From positions 1-64,000 of the forward strand of contig JAOALB010000136.1 in assembly GCA_025331125.1 (NCBI GenBank): 64,000 bases of DNA, written 5' to 3'. The position numbers and the translations under genes are program-made. This document shows, in pieces, positions 1 through 12,240 of this stretch; within the stretch, counting starts at the first letter, position 1; each line of letters begins with the position of its first letter. Source of the stretch: Mycogone perniciosa (taxonomy: Eukaryota; Ascomycota; Sordariomycetes; Hypocreales; Hypocreaceae). The notes under the pieces are model-generated. The model was not told the origin of the DNA. It searched no databases and was given only the letters and a program-made list of their open reading frames with translations.

Positions 1-1
1 T

Positions 2-82
2 ATTATATTTATTATATTTATTATATTTATTATATTTATTATATTTATTATATTTATTATATTTATTATATTTATTATATCT
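2..82. repeat. 9-bp AT tandem repeat
   Basis: About nine head-to-tail copies of attatattt; the last copies degenerate with single C substitutions. It is a low-complexity microsatellite at the window edge. It is not a telomeric repeat (no TTAGGG-like unit). Confidence 0.9.
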
Positions 83-269
83 ATTACATCTATTATATTT
101 AATTCATTTAAAAAATCAAAAATTAAAATAAATACTTTTAATTTTATTATAAAAGTTTAATTGAATAAAGAAGAAATTATGGTTTATTACTTTTTATTAT
201 AAAATATTATATAACATAAAATTAAATTATATAATAAAAAAGTCTATTATTATTTTTATATTATAAAAA

Positions 270-735
270 TAATATTATTTATTAAATGGAATATACAATA
301 TCAAAATATATATTGACTTTAAAAGTATTATATATTTTATAATAACTTAATAACTCTTTAAAAAATTGATTTATTATATAAAATACCTTTTAAACTTTAA
401 TTATATTTTAATTTATTAAAAAGGATTTAAAAATAAAAAATATATATATTTAATAAATAATTTAATTATAATTAAAAAGATATATATTAAATAAACTTTA
501 AAATGAACCTTTTAAAATATTCCTTATAAATAATACTTTAAATTATATATAAAGTATTTAATAATAATATTATACCTCAATATATTAGGAAACTATTATA
601 GTATTGAAAATAGTAGGTTAAAGTAATATTTATTATACTTTAAATAAGGCAAAAAGCTATAAAAATATAGTTTAAAGGTATAGGATTAAGTTATTATAAA
701 AAGATATATATACTATTAACTAGTTATTAAAGGGC
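270..735 (+). mobile_element. Gypsy A fragment (3' part of pol), RIP-degraded
   Basis: This stretch aligns by eye with 41,300-41,720, sharing long runs such as taattatattttaatttat and the phrase around gtattgaaaatag. In the better preserved copy at 41 kb this sequence lies just after the RNase H domain. It is therefore the 3' part of a family A polyprotein, plus orientation, without LTRs here. No open frame remains. Confidence 0.65.
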
Positions 736-2325
736 AGGTTTACTGTTATGATAATACCCCCCCTTTTAAACTTTATTTACCTTTAAATAGCTATTTTAAA
801 ACTCTATATATCTTAATCCTTTTATTATATTAATTTTATTATAAGTAGCTACTATATTATAAATCTAGCTTATTAATTATCTCCCTTTTTCCAACCTTAA
901 TAGGCAGGCTAGGCTTATTAAGGTTTTTTATATAGTATTTTAAGAAGGCAGTATTTTACTTTTTTAAATCTTTTATAAGTTACTGGCTTAATATATAATA
1001 TTTCAAAGCTATATAATAATATAGGCTATCTTTATTATAGCAGTTAAAGGTATTATTAAATTCTTACTTTTCTATTACTTTATTTATTTTATTATCTCCT
1101 TTAAAGACTTATTTTTATATAATTTTATTCTTTTATTTATTAATAGTATTTTATTCTAGTAAGTATATCTATTAGCTTGTTTTATTAACTACTGATAATT
1201 TAAAGAGAAGGTTATAAAATAAAAGGAAAATATAAATATAATGAAAGAGTATAAGTTAATAGGCTTTAATATATATATTAAAGATTTTAGATTGGTTTAC
1301 CTATTTAATATCCTTTCTTTTATAAGGCAGTTTATTTTAAAATATTTAGTCTTCAACTATACCTTTTTATTACTTATAAATTAATATAAATCCTTTTTTT
1401 AATATATTAACTGCAGCTGTATATAAAATAATTAATTATGCTATAAAGGCTTTTAATTAATTTAATGTTTATTAAAAACACTTAACTATAGTATGAACTT
1501 TATAGAAACCGTTCTTTTAATTACTAAATAAATTTAATAGGTAAAGGATTAAAGGCTTAACTGTTAAATATAAATAAAAACTATAATTTATAAAAAATAA
1601 TAGAATCTTTATTATTTTAAATATTTAATTGTTTTAAATAAATGTTATAAATAGTAATTAGTTTACTTAATTATTTTAGTAAAAACTTATAAATTACTTA
1701 AAATACTGCTTTACCTTTATATTCAACTATTTAATTTACCTATTGATTTTTACATTATAAACTTAAAAATATTTAAAGTCAATTCTAAATTATTAAAATA
1801 ATTACGGTTAAAACTTAAATAAGAATTAAATACTTGAATTTAATATAATTATTTCTAAGGCTTTATATAAAATATATATATATAATATAAAGGCATTAAT
1901 AATATATAAAGTGCAGATAAAGGAGGAAAGAGAGGAAGGAAGGAAAAAAGGGGACAATATACTATTTATTATATCTTAATTAATATAGAGTTTAGTATTA
2001 AATATAGAAATAGTAATAAAACAATATATTTTTATTAAAAAGTATATTACTATAAAGATACTTTTATAAATTAGAGTTTATTAATTATAATTAAATAATA
2101 GTATAATATAATTTATTAAAATATTACTTAAAGTTTAAAATAATATTAATAGTATTTGTAAAATATTAAAAGAATAGATTTATTTAACTTTATTAAAAAA
2201 TATAAATAATAATCTTTAATAAAATATTTATATTAATTAATATTGGTAGTTATTAATATATACAGTTAAAAAGGTTAAATACTTTTATTTATTTCTAATA
2301 TCCCTTTAACTTAAAAGAGTATATT
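736..2325. other. AT-rich, no gene seen; likely degraded retroelement
   Basis: No usable reading frame. A run of seven C at 757-763 follows a sequence reading tgttatgata. This resembles the LTR-end plus reversed polypurine tract seen beside the family C LTRs at 17,861 and 45,834, so a minus-strand gypsy relative may begin here. The weakly similar T-rich text at 890-1,130 and 18,100-18,350 supports this only loosely. An F-type motif sits at 1,901-1,975. Confidence 0.35.
1901..1975 (-). repeat. F-family terminal motif (about 75 bp)
   Basis: Purine-rich on the plus strand (aaagtgcagataaaggagga, then aggaaggaagg and ggggacaatatactatttat). The reverse complement matches the pyrimidine-rich block at 26,868-26,945 and the starts of the F copies at 25,624 and 36,185. 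Here it stands alone, so it is either a stranded terminus of an F element or an independent short repeat with inverted ends (taatatata/tatatatta). Confidence 0.7.
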
Positions 2326-2710
2326 TATAATAATCCGGGTTTATCTTAATAGTTAAACCGAGGTTTATAGGTTTATATTAACAGAGAGGTTAACGATAAA
2401 TACTAAGTAAAGTAATATAGTTATAATTCTATAAAATAAGCGGTTTTAGTAAATATAATTTATTAATAACTATTTAATAACTATATTAAATAAATAGTAA
2501 ACTAGTTATATATATATAAAGGAGATACATAGTAAATATACTTATATTATTTAAATTATAGTAATCTTAATAATTTAGGATTATAGTTTTATATAGTAAG
2601 CCCTTTTATAAAATTATATTTATAGCTGCGATCTATTAATAATTAATTAAAGGTTTTACTATTTTACTGCAATCCTGTAACTAAATCTTTAATATAGTTA
2701 AATTATAATA
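2326..2710 (-). mobile_element. LTR of gypsy A, minus orientation
   Basis: On the minus strand it runs from tattataatt (ancestral TGTTATAACC-like start) to the complement of tataataatccgggtt (ancestral end GGATCGTTACA). It matches the plus-strand LTRs at 8,564-8,968 and 55,884-56,285. The C-rich tract just right of it (caatatccccct) is the reversed polypurine tract, so this is a 3' LTR and the element body lies to the right. Confidence 0.7.
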
Positions 2711-3740
2711 CAATATCCCCCTTTTATTAGTTTTATCTTTAAAACCTATTAATTCCTTTATAAGTTTTATTTATTTATTCTTTTTACCTTTTTTATATTA
2801 ATACTATAATAGATTATATTACTAAGCCTTATATTTATAAATCTAATAAGTATACTTTATTTACTTTTTTAATTCTTTTTAAAGGTAATCCTGGTAATAT
2901 ACTTTATACTTTTTACTTTTAAAAGAAATTAATTTATTAAATAATAAATAACTCTTTAACGTATAGTAAATATATATATTAAAGCTATTCCTATAATAAG
3001 GTTTTAATTCCTTTATTTTATATACTCCCTTTTTTCCTTTTTTCTATATTTTTCTATTAACTTTTCTAATTATATATATATTTAAATAGTAAAGAAAGCT
3101 TAAATTAAAAGGGGATAAAGTAAATAAAAAGCTAAAAGGTCTTTACTTTTATTCAATAAAGCTATAGTTATAGATTATAAAAGCTAAAAGGCATTTAAAC
3201 TATATTTAATATATTAAAGAAAATATAAATAATATATTAAACTTTTTAAAATAGAGGTTATAAAGTTTTAATAAAAAGAATAATATACTGCCCTTTTGAT
3301 TTATTTAAAAGGTAAAGGTAATAATTAATCTTTAATTATTAAAAGTACCTGCTAAAATAAATTAAGCTTTTTTAAAGTTTAGTATTAATTTTATAGATTT
3401 AAGTCCTTTAATTTTAAAGACTAGTCAAACTACTTAAATTTATTTTTAATATTTAATAAATATTTAATAAATTTTTAAAAGTTATATTTTTCTTTATAAT
3501 TCTTTTATTTAATTAAATAGTAATATTTATTATTTTTTACTTTTATAGCTTTAATTTATTTGAGTTTATATCCTTTTTTAATTAGTAAAACTATACAAAA
3601 TCTATAATTAATTTATTTTTTAATTTATTTTATAATACTTTTTTAAATAGTAAAATATAAAATATTAAACAAATTTAAATACTATTTAATAATATAAATT
3701 TATAAATAACTTTTAAAATAACCTTTTTAATTAAATAAAG
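2711..3740 (-). mobile_element. Gypsy A internal 3' region, truncated by gypsy C
   Basis: The block at 3,100-3,740 is the reverse complement of 42,250-42,600 (shared run around tattttatattttactattt) and is directly repeated at 23,400-23,700. It is the 3' internal part of a family A element on the minus strand. The sequence stops abruptly at the LTR of a family C element at 3,741, implying that C inserted later. Confidence 0.65.
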
Positions 3741-3912
3741 TGTTATAGTACCAACTATAATGCAATATTAACGCCCTATTACGTAAACTCTGGTTATATA
3801 ACCAGGCCTTAACGCGTTCCTAGCTATAGCTTTCTATAAAGCCTTAGGGCTTCCTTGCTCTCTATAGCATAATAACAATATTTACCTTAACCTGCCTTCC
3901 TATACTATAATA
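3741..3912 (+). mobile_element. 5' LTR of gypsy C (172 bp)
   Basis: Begins tgttatag and ends ctataata (ancestral ctataaca), giving an 8-bp perfect terminal inverted repeat before mutation. Its length equals the copies at 7,872, 17,689 and 45,662. It keeps unusual GC-rich words (aacgccctattacg, aacgcgttcctagc) shared with those copies in reverse complement. Internal sequence follows on the right, so it is a 5' LTR. Confidence 0.85.
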
Positions 3913-6340
3913 GTTTATATTATCCTTTAATTTAACTGCGCTATCGCAAGGTATATACTTAACCAATTATAAACTTTTTTAAATTCCCCTTTTATGTCTA
4001 AACCTATAATAATACCTTTATAGCCTAGCCTTTACCCTTTAAATCCTATATTTATAGGAAATTAATTATAAACGAGATAAATATAAATACCCTAAACCTT
4101 GCTTTATAACTTAACCTAGCCTAATAAATTATAGTCTTTACTATAAAGTTAATGCTTTTGTCTTTTTTTTTAAAACCCTATAAAAATCTAATATTAATAG
4201 CAATTATATATATTTAATAAATATAATTATTAAAAATAATAACTTTAATTATTAGTTTTATCTTTTTAATTAAATAATAAATAGAGGTTTAGGTTAATAA
4301 GAAAAATAAAACTAAACCTTTAAATAAAGATTTTTAAAATAAGCAGTTAAAAACTAAAACTTTAAAATATAAATTAAAGTTTAGGTTAAAGCTTTGAATA
4401 TAGCTTTACTGCTAAACTTTAAAAATAATAATTTATTTAATTACTATTAAATTAAAGACTTTAAATAATTTAATAGTAAATAAGAATATATTATTAAATG
4501 CTAATAAAAATATATTAATTAATACTTTTAAATTAATATTACTTTTATAGGTAATTAATTAATTCTGTAATTAAAGTTAAAAAGATTTTATATATTATAA
4601 GCCTTTTAAAAAAAGATATATATAAACTATAATAAAAAAGCTTTAATACTATTATTAAAGATTTTAATAACTTTACTTAATAGTATTAAAAGACTAATAT
4701 AATACTTTTTATTAATTTTAATAAATAATATAAAATAATTAACTTATCTTAAAAGGTATTATAGTCTTTTAATAACTTATATATATTAAATAAGCCTTTT
4801 TAAAACTTTATAGTAAAGTTATTTATATTAAGCAGTAAATATAATAAAACTGTTAAATAAGTAATAAAGGCCTTAAAGATAAAAGTCTTTTAAAAATTTA
4901 CTAATACTATAAAAACTTAAATAATTAAGCTAAATAAATTTAACTTTATTAAATAATATTAACTTTATTAAACTATCTATAATAAACTTTAAAAAGTGCC
5001 TATTATAATACCTTTTATACTAATTAAATAAGCTAGTATTAATAAAGCTATTAATAATAATAGTAATATTATTAATACTAGTAAAATAATTAAGCAAATA
5101 ACTAAACAAATAATTAAACTGCCGCTTTAGCACCAACTAGCAACCTAATATAACTAAATATTATCTATATTATATTACTTTACCTTTAAGTCTTTTACAA
5201 AGCATATATTACTAAAAGACTATACTTTTACTATAAAAAAGTAAATTATAGCTTTAATAAATACAATAAAAAAAGCAGGCTAATATATATTAAAGAAATC
5301 TATATTGAATACAAAACTAAAATTACTAAATTTAGCTATACTAGCTATACTTTAACTTAATAATACTTTAAAGCTAGTAATAAAATAGTTTAGTAAAGTA
5401 TAATAATAAAACCTTAATAGTATATTAATATTACCTATAATATTTAATTAACCTATAAATCTAGGCTTTAAATGATATACCCTCTTTAAATATTAATAAA
5501 GATAATAATAATAGTATTACTTTATTAAGTTTTAACTTACTTTAATTTAGCTAGCTATATTTATTAAGAATTTAAATTTAATTTATAAATTAAAGAAAAG
5601 ATTAACCTTTATTAAAAGTTATAAATAAAGGTTAACTATAAATAATACTATTATTTTAAAATAAATTTGCTGCTGCCTTTTTAATTAAAAGCCTTTTAAA
5701 CTTAAATGAATAAATAGTAAATCCCCTTTAATATATATTATATTATTCTTTACATATAATATTTATATTAATATAAAAGCATTAATAAATAATAGCTATA
5801 TACTTTAAACTTCTACTAGCTGCGCTTTTATTAAGCGATTTAATATTATTACCTAATAACTACTATTTATTAAAAACCTTTTTTTATTAATAAAAGTATA
5901 GTTAATAACATTTTAAACTTTTTTATTATATAAACTATAACTGGCCTTTATAAAAAGCTTTACCTCTTTTTTATTGTAAATATCTTTAATAATATATTTA
6001 TTATCTTTAGCTTTTTATAGCTAAAAAAATATAACTTTAATATTAACTAGGAAAAGTTAACTATTACTTTTAAATCCTATTATTATTATAATTATTGCCT
6101 TTTAAAGAATATAGCCAGCTTTATATAAATTTTAATAGTAGTTAAAATAAAAAATAATTTCGCTAAAGTTAATATAAGGAATATATATTACTAGTAACTA
6201 ATAGTTAAAAATGCTTTAAATAAAGTAAAGCTTAACTTAACTAAATAAAGAACTATATTATATTAGTAACTATTAATTAAGAATATTTAAGAAAAGGAAG
6301 ACTATAACTTAACTAAAGAGGGAGCTTATAAACTATATAT
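3913..6340 (+). mobile_element. Gypsy C internal 5' part (gag and start of pol), RIP-degraded
   Basis: Reverse complement of 48,900-51,430, with clear anchors at 3,915-4,040 versus 51,310-51,430, 4,800-5,100 versus 50,300-50,560, and 6,010-6,110 versus 49,170-49,330. In the minus-strand copies this part lies upstream of RNase H, so it should hold gag, protease and the beginning of RT. I could not recognise a domain directly because no frame stays open. The copy ends near 6,340, before an unrelated insert. Confidence 0.7.
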
Positions 6341-6381
6341 TTTATAAACCTCAATATTAAACCGAGATTACTATATAACCT

Positions 6382-7004
6382 ATAGGTGCAGTAGAATTAA
6401 TAATAAGGAAATATAGGCATAGATAATCTTAAACTAAATATATATATTAAAAAGGAGGGCTAAAAAGCAAGGATTTCAGTGTAAATAGATAACCTTCCTA
6501 TTCTGGCTAGACCCGGAATTAGGCCTAACACTAGGACCGAGTTTCCGGAGGAACCTTAGTGTAAGTCAGGAAATTTCTATTATCTTTAACGATAATAATT
6601 AAGCTAGGACCAGCTACCCTGCCTACCCTAGACTTAATACAATAAGCATAATGGCTATTGTGAAAAATCTAACTAAAATGGTTTCCTGTTTATATGGCCG
6701 TGAGTCGATTTAGACGATTTCCTATATAAATGAATTTTGCGGAAAGTAGGAATAAGGCCATAAACCCAATTCTACTGCTGCATTCCTATTGTTTAGTCGG
6801 AGGACTATTGTAAAAGATAAAGCTATTGTTTATATAATTACTTTTATACTAGCCGTATATATACTAGATATTCTATAGCTATTAGCTATTAGATTATTTA
6901 CAATTTAATTATTTATCTATTATTAGCCCAATTAAACTCTTAGTCGTTTCCTTATTGGTGCGTTGTATATAGCTTCCTAGAAGCTATATATAAATAACGT
7001 TCAG
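6382..7004. mobile_element. RIP-poor unassigned insertion, 623 bp, with 8-bp flanking repeats
   Basis: Visibly richer in C and G than its surroundings (for example gctagacccggaattaggcc, tttccggaggaacc, tatggccgtgagtcg). It is flanked by identical tataacct words at 6,374-6,381 and 7,005-7,012. It has an inner inverted pair, tgcagtagaatt near 6,387 and aattctactgctgca near 6,768, and a possible hairpin cactagg...ccttagtg at 6,529-6,561. No ORF. An 8-bp duplication would suit a hAT-type non-autonomous element; a solo LTR is the alternative. I recognise no related copy in the window. Confidence 0.45.
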
Positions 7005-7120
7005 TATAACCTTGTTATTTTAATATAAAGGATTATTATATTAATATTAAAAAGATTAATAAAATAAGTATTTTATTAAAATTCACTCTTTTTATTTATA
7101 AATACTTATAAAAAGGGTTT

Positions 7121-7518
7121 TATTATAGGTAATTAATATATTTAATATATTTATACTCCTTTTAACTAGTTTATTTAAGAAAAGTTTATTATTTATTTAA
7201 GTAACTATTAAATTTAAAAAGTATACAATTATTAAGATAAAATAAATGAATTTAGTTTAATAAAATAAACTAATTTATATTCTCTTTTAATATATTACTT
7301 TACTTTTAGTTTTATAGCTATTAAAGTATAAAAAGGTAATTATTAATTGCTTTTAGCTGTAAATATTATAATTAAATAATTTACAGTATCTTTTAATCCT
7401 TATATTACTTAACTACAGCTTTATAGTTTTATTAAAAGTGCAGTTCCCGCGCTTTATTTAGGTTATTGTTAATGTATATATATATATATATATTTAAAGT
7501 GCTGATTCCCCTTTAATA
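7121..7518 (-). mobile_element. Family E repeat (about 390 bp)
   Basis: Starts tattataggtaatt and ends gattcccctttaata, the RIP-altered inverted ends of TGTTAAGGG-type termini. It shares the internal words gcgctttattta and cagtatcttttaatcctta with the copies at 12,701, 15,448 and 56,485. It is moderately RIP-mutated compared with the 56-kb copy. It could be a solo LTR or a MITE; no clear target duplication is visible. Confidence 0.75.
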
Positions 7519-7871
7519 AACTATATATTTAAAGTAAAAAGTTAATTTCTTTTAGCCTTTTATTATTATTTAATAGCGTTAACTTAAGGTCTTAAATATT
7601 TTATAGGGTAGCGAATAGCACTATATATTATATTTATTATATATAGTAGCCTTAACTTTATAGTATTTATATTCCGGAATACCTTTATTATTATTATCCC
7701 CCCTCCCCCACCCTTTACTTTCTACCCCTTTCTTTTTTTTTATAATAGTTACTTTAAATAAAAGCTAATAAATATACTTTATACTACCTTTAGCAGTATT
7801 ACTAGGCTTAATAGCTAAAGGTTATTAATATATTTAAAGGCACCTTTATAAGTATTTAAATAGTTTAAAAT
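7519..7871. other. AT-rich spacer, nothing recognised
   Basis: Contains C-rich runs (ccccccctccccca-like text near 7,697-7,712) but no ORF and no repeat partner that I could identify. Confidence 0.4.
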
Positions 7872-8043
7872 TATTATAGTATAGGAAGGCAGGTTAAGGC
7901 AAATATTATTGTTATGCCGTAGAGAGCAAGAAAGCCCTAAGGCTTTACAGAAAGCTATAGCTAGGAATGCATTAAGGCTTAGTCACATAACTGGAGCTTA
8001 CGTAACAGGGCGTTAATATCGCGTTATAGTCAGTGCCATAATA
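7872..8043 (-). mobile_element. Solo LTR of gypsy C with 5-bp target duplication
   Basis: Exactly 172 bp, from tattatag to ccataata, the reverse complement of the 3,741 LTR. It is flanked on both sides by aaaat (7,867-7,871 and 8,044-8,048) and has no internal sequence on either side. That is the signature of LTR-LTR recombination removing a full element. It keeps more C and G (cgtaacagggcgttaatatcgcg) than the other C LTRs, so it may be among the least mutated. Confidence 0.8.
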
Positions 8044-8563
8044 AAAATAAAGGTTATATTATTATTTATATAGTCCTTTTTTATTAGCTATATAATTTAT
8101 TACTTTATTTAAACAATTACTTTTAGTTTATTTTCTATTATTATTACTTAACTATGAATATTATTTAATTAAAATATAAGGCAATTTATAATTTTAATTT
8201 AGCCTTTATCTTTTATAGCTTTAACTAGCGTTTTTTTAATAGGGTCTATAAGTATTATTAACTTAATATATTCCTGCTTTTACTATTAATACTTAAAGAA
8301 TTATTAATTTTATTAATATTAGAGATTATATAGTTATGAATTTAATGAAATTACTGATTTATATAACTTAAAGAGTTATTATTTAAAGCTTTTTTATAAT
8401 TAGTTTAAAGAGTTATAGGTTATTTATATAAATTATAATACTATTTTAAAATATTATATTTAGGTTAACTAAAATATATATTATCTTTAAATAGTAGATT
8501 CTATAGTAAATATAAAGCTTTAAAGAGGCTTAAATAAAAGATTAAATATAATTTATATTAATG
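8044..8563. other. AT-rich spacer, nothing recognised
   Basis: No ORF, RNA gene or repeat partner seen. The text is typical RIP-altered DNA with frequent TpA. Confidence 0.4.
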
Positions 8564-8968
8564 TATTATAACCTAACTATATTAAAGTATATTATATAGA
8601 TATAGGAAAATATTGGTTGTAATAACTAATTATTAGGAAGTAATTACTGCGTTAAGGGTAATTACTTAAACGTTTACTATACTAAAATATATAATTATTT
8701 ACTTAATTACTGCACTGTTGCAGTAATTATAATAACGCTTATTAAAATATAAGTAATTTTATAAAGATTCCTTTTATATATATATTACTAGTTTATCGCT
8801 TATTTAATATAGTTACTTAAATGGTTATTAATATAATTATTTACCTAAACTACTAGTTTTATAAAATAATAACTATATTACTTTATTTAATATTTATCCC
8901 TAGCCTCTCTATTAATATAAACCTATGAACCTTAGTTTAACTATTATGAAAGAACCTAGATTATTATA
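8564..8968 (+). mobile_element. 5' LTR of gypsy A
   Basis: Starts tattataacctaac and ends cctagattattata, matching the LTR at 55,884-56,285 throughout. The conserved block cctctctattaatataaacc is at its 3' part. The internal 5' sequence of the element follows directly. Confidence 0.75.
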
Positions 8969-9348
8969 TATTAATAACTTTTATTTAAAAAGTTACTGAA
9001 AATCTTAAGTAATACTGCAAGTATATCTACTATAATATCCTTTTTTTATACTTTACCCTTTATTTTGCCTCCTTGCTATATATAAGATAATAATAAAGAT
9101 AATAATATAAATAAAAGTAAAGATAAAGATAAAGTTAATAAAATAAAATAACTATATATTTATATAAAGGAAGCCTTTTAATATATAAAAGTTAACTATA
9201 TAAAATAAAAGTAATACTATTAATACTTAATTACTAAAAACACTAGGCTTAATTCAATAATTTACTAATAGTAGATAACTATTATAAATTTATAGAATTA
9301 AATACTGCCTATATTTACTTTAAACCTTATACTAAACTATAAAGGGAA
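8969..9348 (+). mobile_element. Gypsy A internal 5' end, cut by copia insertion
   Basis: Collinear with 37,190-37,530, 43,106-43,500 and 56,286-57,060: the anchors taaagttaataaaataaaataac and attactaaaaacacta recur in all. The match stops at 9,348, where the copia LTR starts, so copia inserted into this gypsy copy. I do not see the gypsy sequence resume clearly after 17,272. Confidence 0.7.
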
Positions 9349-9617
9349 TATAATAGAGCGCGGTATAGCTATATAGAGTATAAAGAGAATAGAAATAAAG
9401 CTTGATTCTATTAAAAAATATACTATAATAGCCTTACTATATATATAGCTAATATAAAGGGAAAGGTAGAATATATATATTATAAGCGCTTATATAGTTT
9501 AATATATCGCTTATATAATATATATATTAGCTTATATTTACTATATAAATAGATAAAAGCTTTTTAGCGTTAATAAACATTAATAAATAGTAAATCTTTA
9601 CCCTATTTAACTTAATA
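9349..9617 (-). mobile_element. Copia 3' LTR
   Basis: Reverse complement of 57,169-57,442, including the remnant agcgcggtatagctata. On the element strand it is preceded by a G-rich polypurine tract at 9,618-9,632 (complement of taccccctagttaat), which fixes it as the 3' LTR. Confidence 0.85.
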
Positions 9618-9632
9618 TACCCCCTAGTTAAT
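9618..9632 (-). other. Copia polypurine tract
   Basis: Read on the minus strand it is attaactaggggg followed by ta and then the LTR. This is the plus-strand-synthesis primer expected immediately before a 3' LTR. The run of five G has survived RIP. Confidence 0.6.
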
Positions 9633-10130
9633 AAAGCTATTCCTAGTATTTTATTAACTGCTATTTTAGTTTATTTATAGTATTATAACTATTTAACTAC
9701 ACTTTTAATGCCTTTATTATTTAGTTAAAAGCTTTTTCAGTATAAATATATATTAATGTTTTATTATAAAGGTAAAACGGATATAAATACTATAGCTATT
9801 ATTTATTTATAATACTAGGAAATTAAATAAAGCTTTTTAAATCAGTAAATTAATTTTAAATAGTTAAAATAAACATATTAACTGCCTTTTAGCTTTATTT
9901 TTTACTTTTCGTTTTTAATTATCAATATTATTATTATTATTAATAGCAGTAATATTAATAATATTAGCAATATTAATATAGCCTTAATAAATATTATACT
10001 TTTCTATATTCCTTTTATAATATACTTTTATTAATTAATGATAAAATTATAAAATAAAAGTATTTTATTTATTAAATATAGTTGCAGCTACCCTTTAAAA
10101 GTAGTTTATTATAGCGCTAATTATTTTTAA

Positions 10131-10442
10131 GTGGCTATACCTATTACTACTTTTATCCTAGCTAGTCTAGCTTTTACTTTTACTTTTATCCCTGCGCTAG
10201 CTAGTTTAAATTCTGCTTTTACTCCTGCACCTATACTAGCTAGTTTAGCTTTTATTACTGCTTTAGCCTTTACCTTTATCGCCACTACTGCTACTTTAAT
10301 TACTGCTTTAATTATAGCTGCTTTTACAGCAGTTTTTACTTTAGCCTTTACTTTTACTACTACCTTTACTACTATACTATTATCCCCTTTTTATAAAGGT
10401 TATTTAAACTTAATAATTGCTAGTGAAAGATATTTCTTTTAA
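10131..10442 (+). other. Low-complexity ORF antisense to the copia tail
   Basis: An open frame of 103 codons on the plus strand, rich in Ala, Thr, Phe, Leu and Ile, ending LLSPFYKGYL...SERYFF. It lies inside the minus-strand copia, between RNase H and the 3' LTR, and is antisense to it. The other strand is also open over most of the stretch and reads as a Lys/Ala/Val alternation. The sister copia carries the same block at 63,240-63,650, where the element sense strand is again Ala/Val/Lys-rich. Openness on both strands and biased composition argue that this is repetitive low-complexity DNA rather than a gene. A captured accessory ORF of the element is possible. Confidence 0.4.
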
Positions 10443-11139
10443 TATATTATTATTGCCTGCTTTTAATAATATACTATTTATTTTAATAATAACTATTAAT
10501 ATACTTTTTAATATTTCTATTTTTACTATATTACTTTAATTAATTTTATATATTATAGTTATTTACTATTTATATTAGTTATATATTAGCTCTTTTAAAC
10601 TATAACTAATAAAAGTAATTAAATAAGTATACTATTTCTTTATTATATATTTATAAGCTAATATAGTTAAATAGTAATTTAATATAAAAAAGTATTATAT
10701 TTTTAATTTAATTTCTTAAAAGAAAAGGATTTAATTTATAGTGAAAAGGTAGCTGCTTTAAATAGCTATAATAATAATGCCTTTTATATATAAGTATATA
10801 AAAAGTAAAAAGCTTTAAATAATTAATTATTGCAGTAATAAAGTATACCTTTTATAGTTATAGCCTTTAAGTTAAAATTAAATAGTTTCCTATAGTTTTA
10901 TATTTTTTATTTTACTAATTATATATTTATTAAATTTAATAATACTTTAGAATATTGAAAATACTATTAAAAAAAGCTTTAATAAACCTATTAATAGATA
11001 TAAAGTTAATAAAGAAATAAAACATTAACAATAATCTTTTTTAAAATCCCTATTAAAGCTATATATTTTGTATATTAATATAATATAAGTAAGTATTAAT
11101 CTATATATTCTCTCTAATTATAAAGTATATAATTACTTA

Positions 11140-11275
11140 ATTATTATAATTAATATTTTACTTAATAATTATGGTTAATATCTTAATTAATTACTATAGA
11201 TAATATTTTAATTAATAACTATACTTAATATTTTAATTAATAATTATAGTTAATATTTTAATTAATAGTAAAGTT
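11140..11275. repeat. About 30-bp AT tandem repeat
   Basis: Four to five imperfect units built on taatattttaattaataa followed by ctatact, ttatagt or similar. It lies in the 3' part of the copia internal region and was probably generated after insertion. Confidence 0.7.
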
Positions 11276-11789
11276 AAATTTTATCTTTTAAAAAAGGCAA
11301 TATAAACCTATTACTTCCTTTACTATTCAAGTAAAGGCAAACAGTTTAGTTTTAGTTATAAATATATTAATAATACTTTAATATATAGTATTTTATAAAA
11401 TCAAGTTTAAAAGAAATATAATAAAATACTTTTAAAATAATCTTTAAGTATTTATCTTATTAGCGAAAAAAGTATTACTTAAAGTAATTAAAGTTTATAT
11501 ATTACCTTGCCTTTTATATTAAAAGGCTAAAAAGCGCTACATATATAAATAATAAACTAATTTATTAACTGCTTTAATATACTTTTTATTAAAGTTAATT
11601 AAAAACTATAATAAAGTTAAAGTACTATATACTATATTTAACTTTATTATAATAGTTATATAAAGTATAAACTTTACCTTTTTTTACTATATTTTAATAA
11701 TTACTTTTACAGCTTATATTATAGCTTCTTTAAACTTTATAATTAATATTAAAACTATAGGAAACTATATTTTATTATTAAATTTACAT

Positions 11790-12240
11790 TATTTTATTAC
11801 TTTATTACAATAAAGTTTATAAAAAAAGTATATTTTATACTTTTTATAGTTTTAATTAATTTTAATCTTTAAAAACTATAATATATCTCTTTTACTATAA
11901 AGCTTATATATTACTTTAAAAGTATTTAATAACTTAATATAAAAAGCTTTATTATTATAATAATATATAATTAAAATATTATTTAGATAAAATATAATAA
12001 AAATCTTTTAAGCTTTATTATAAAAGAACTAAAGCTCTTTAAAGTTTAAGATTAACCTTTATTATTTTAAGGTTAATAATAATTTATTAAACTATAGTTT
12101 TAGTAAATCTTTTAGCTTTTATAAAGCTATCGTAAGCTTTAAATATATATTTAACTGCTTAAAATGTTTAAGCAGTCTATATATAATTAGTTTTGAGTTT
12201 TTATTTTTTAAAGTATTAAAGAAAGCGTTTTTAATATTAT
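11790..12240 (-). pseudogene. Copia reverse transcriptase remnant
   Basis: Collinear with the RT region at 61,430-61,880. On the minus strand the catalytic YxDD box reads FYLNN at 11,978-11,992: both aspartate codons have become AAT, a single G-to-A change each. The following residues correspond to the shared LLNxFKVxY region of the sister copy. Stops interrupt the frame throughout. It is a dead pol. Confidence 0.7.

Noticed and set aside
1..85. Telomere or subtelomere marker
   Set aside because: The unit is attatattt, not a telomeric repeat, and no helicase-like subtelomeric gene follows.
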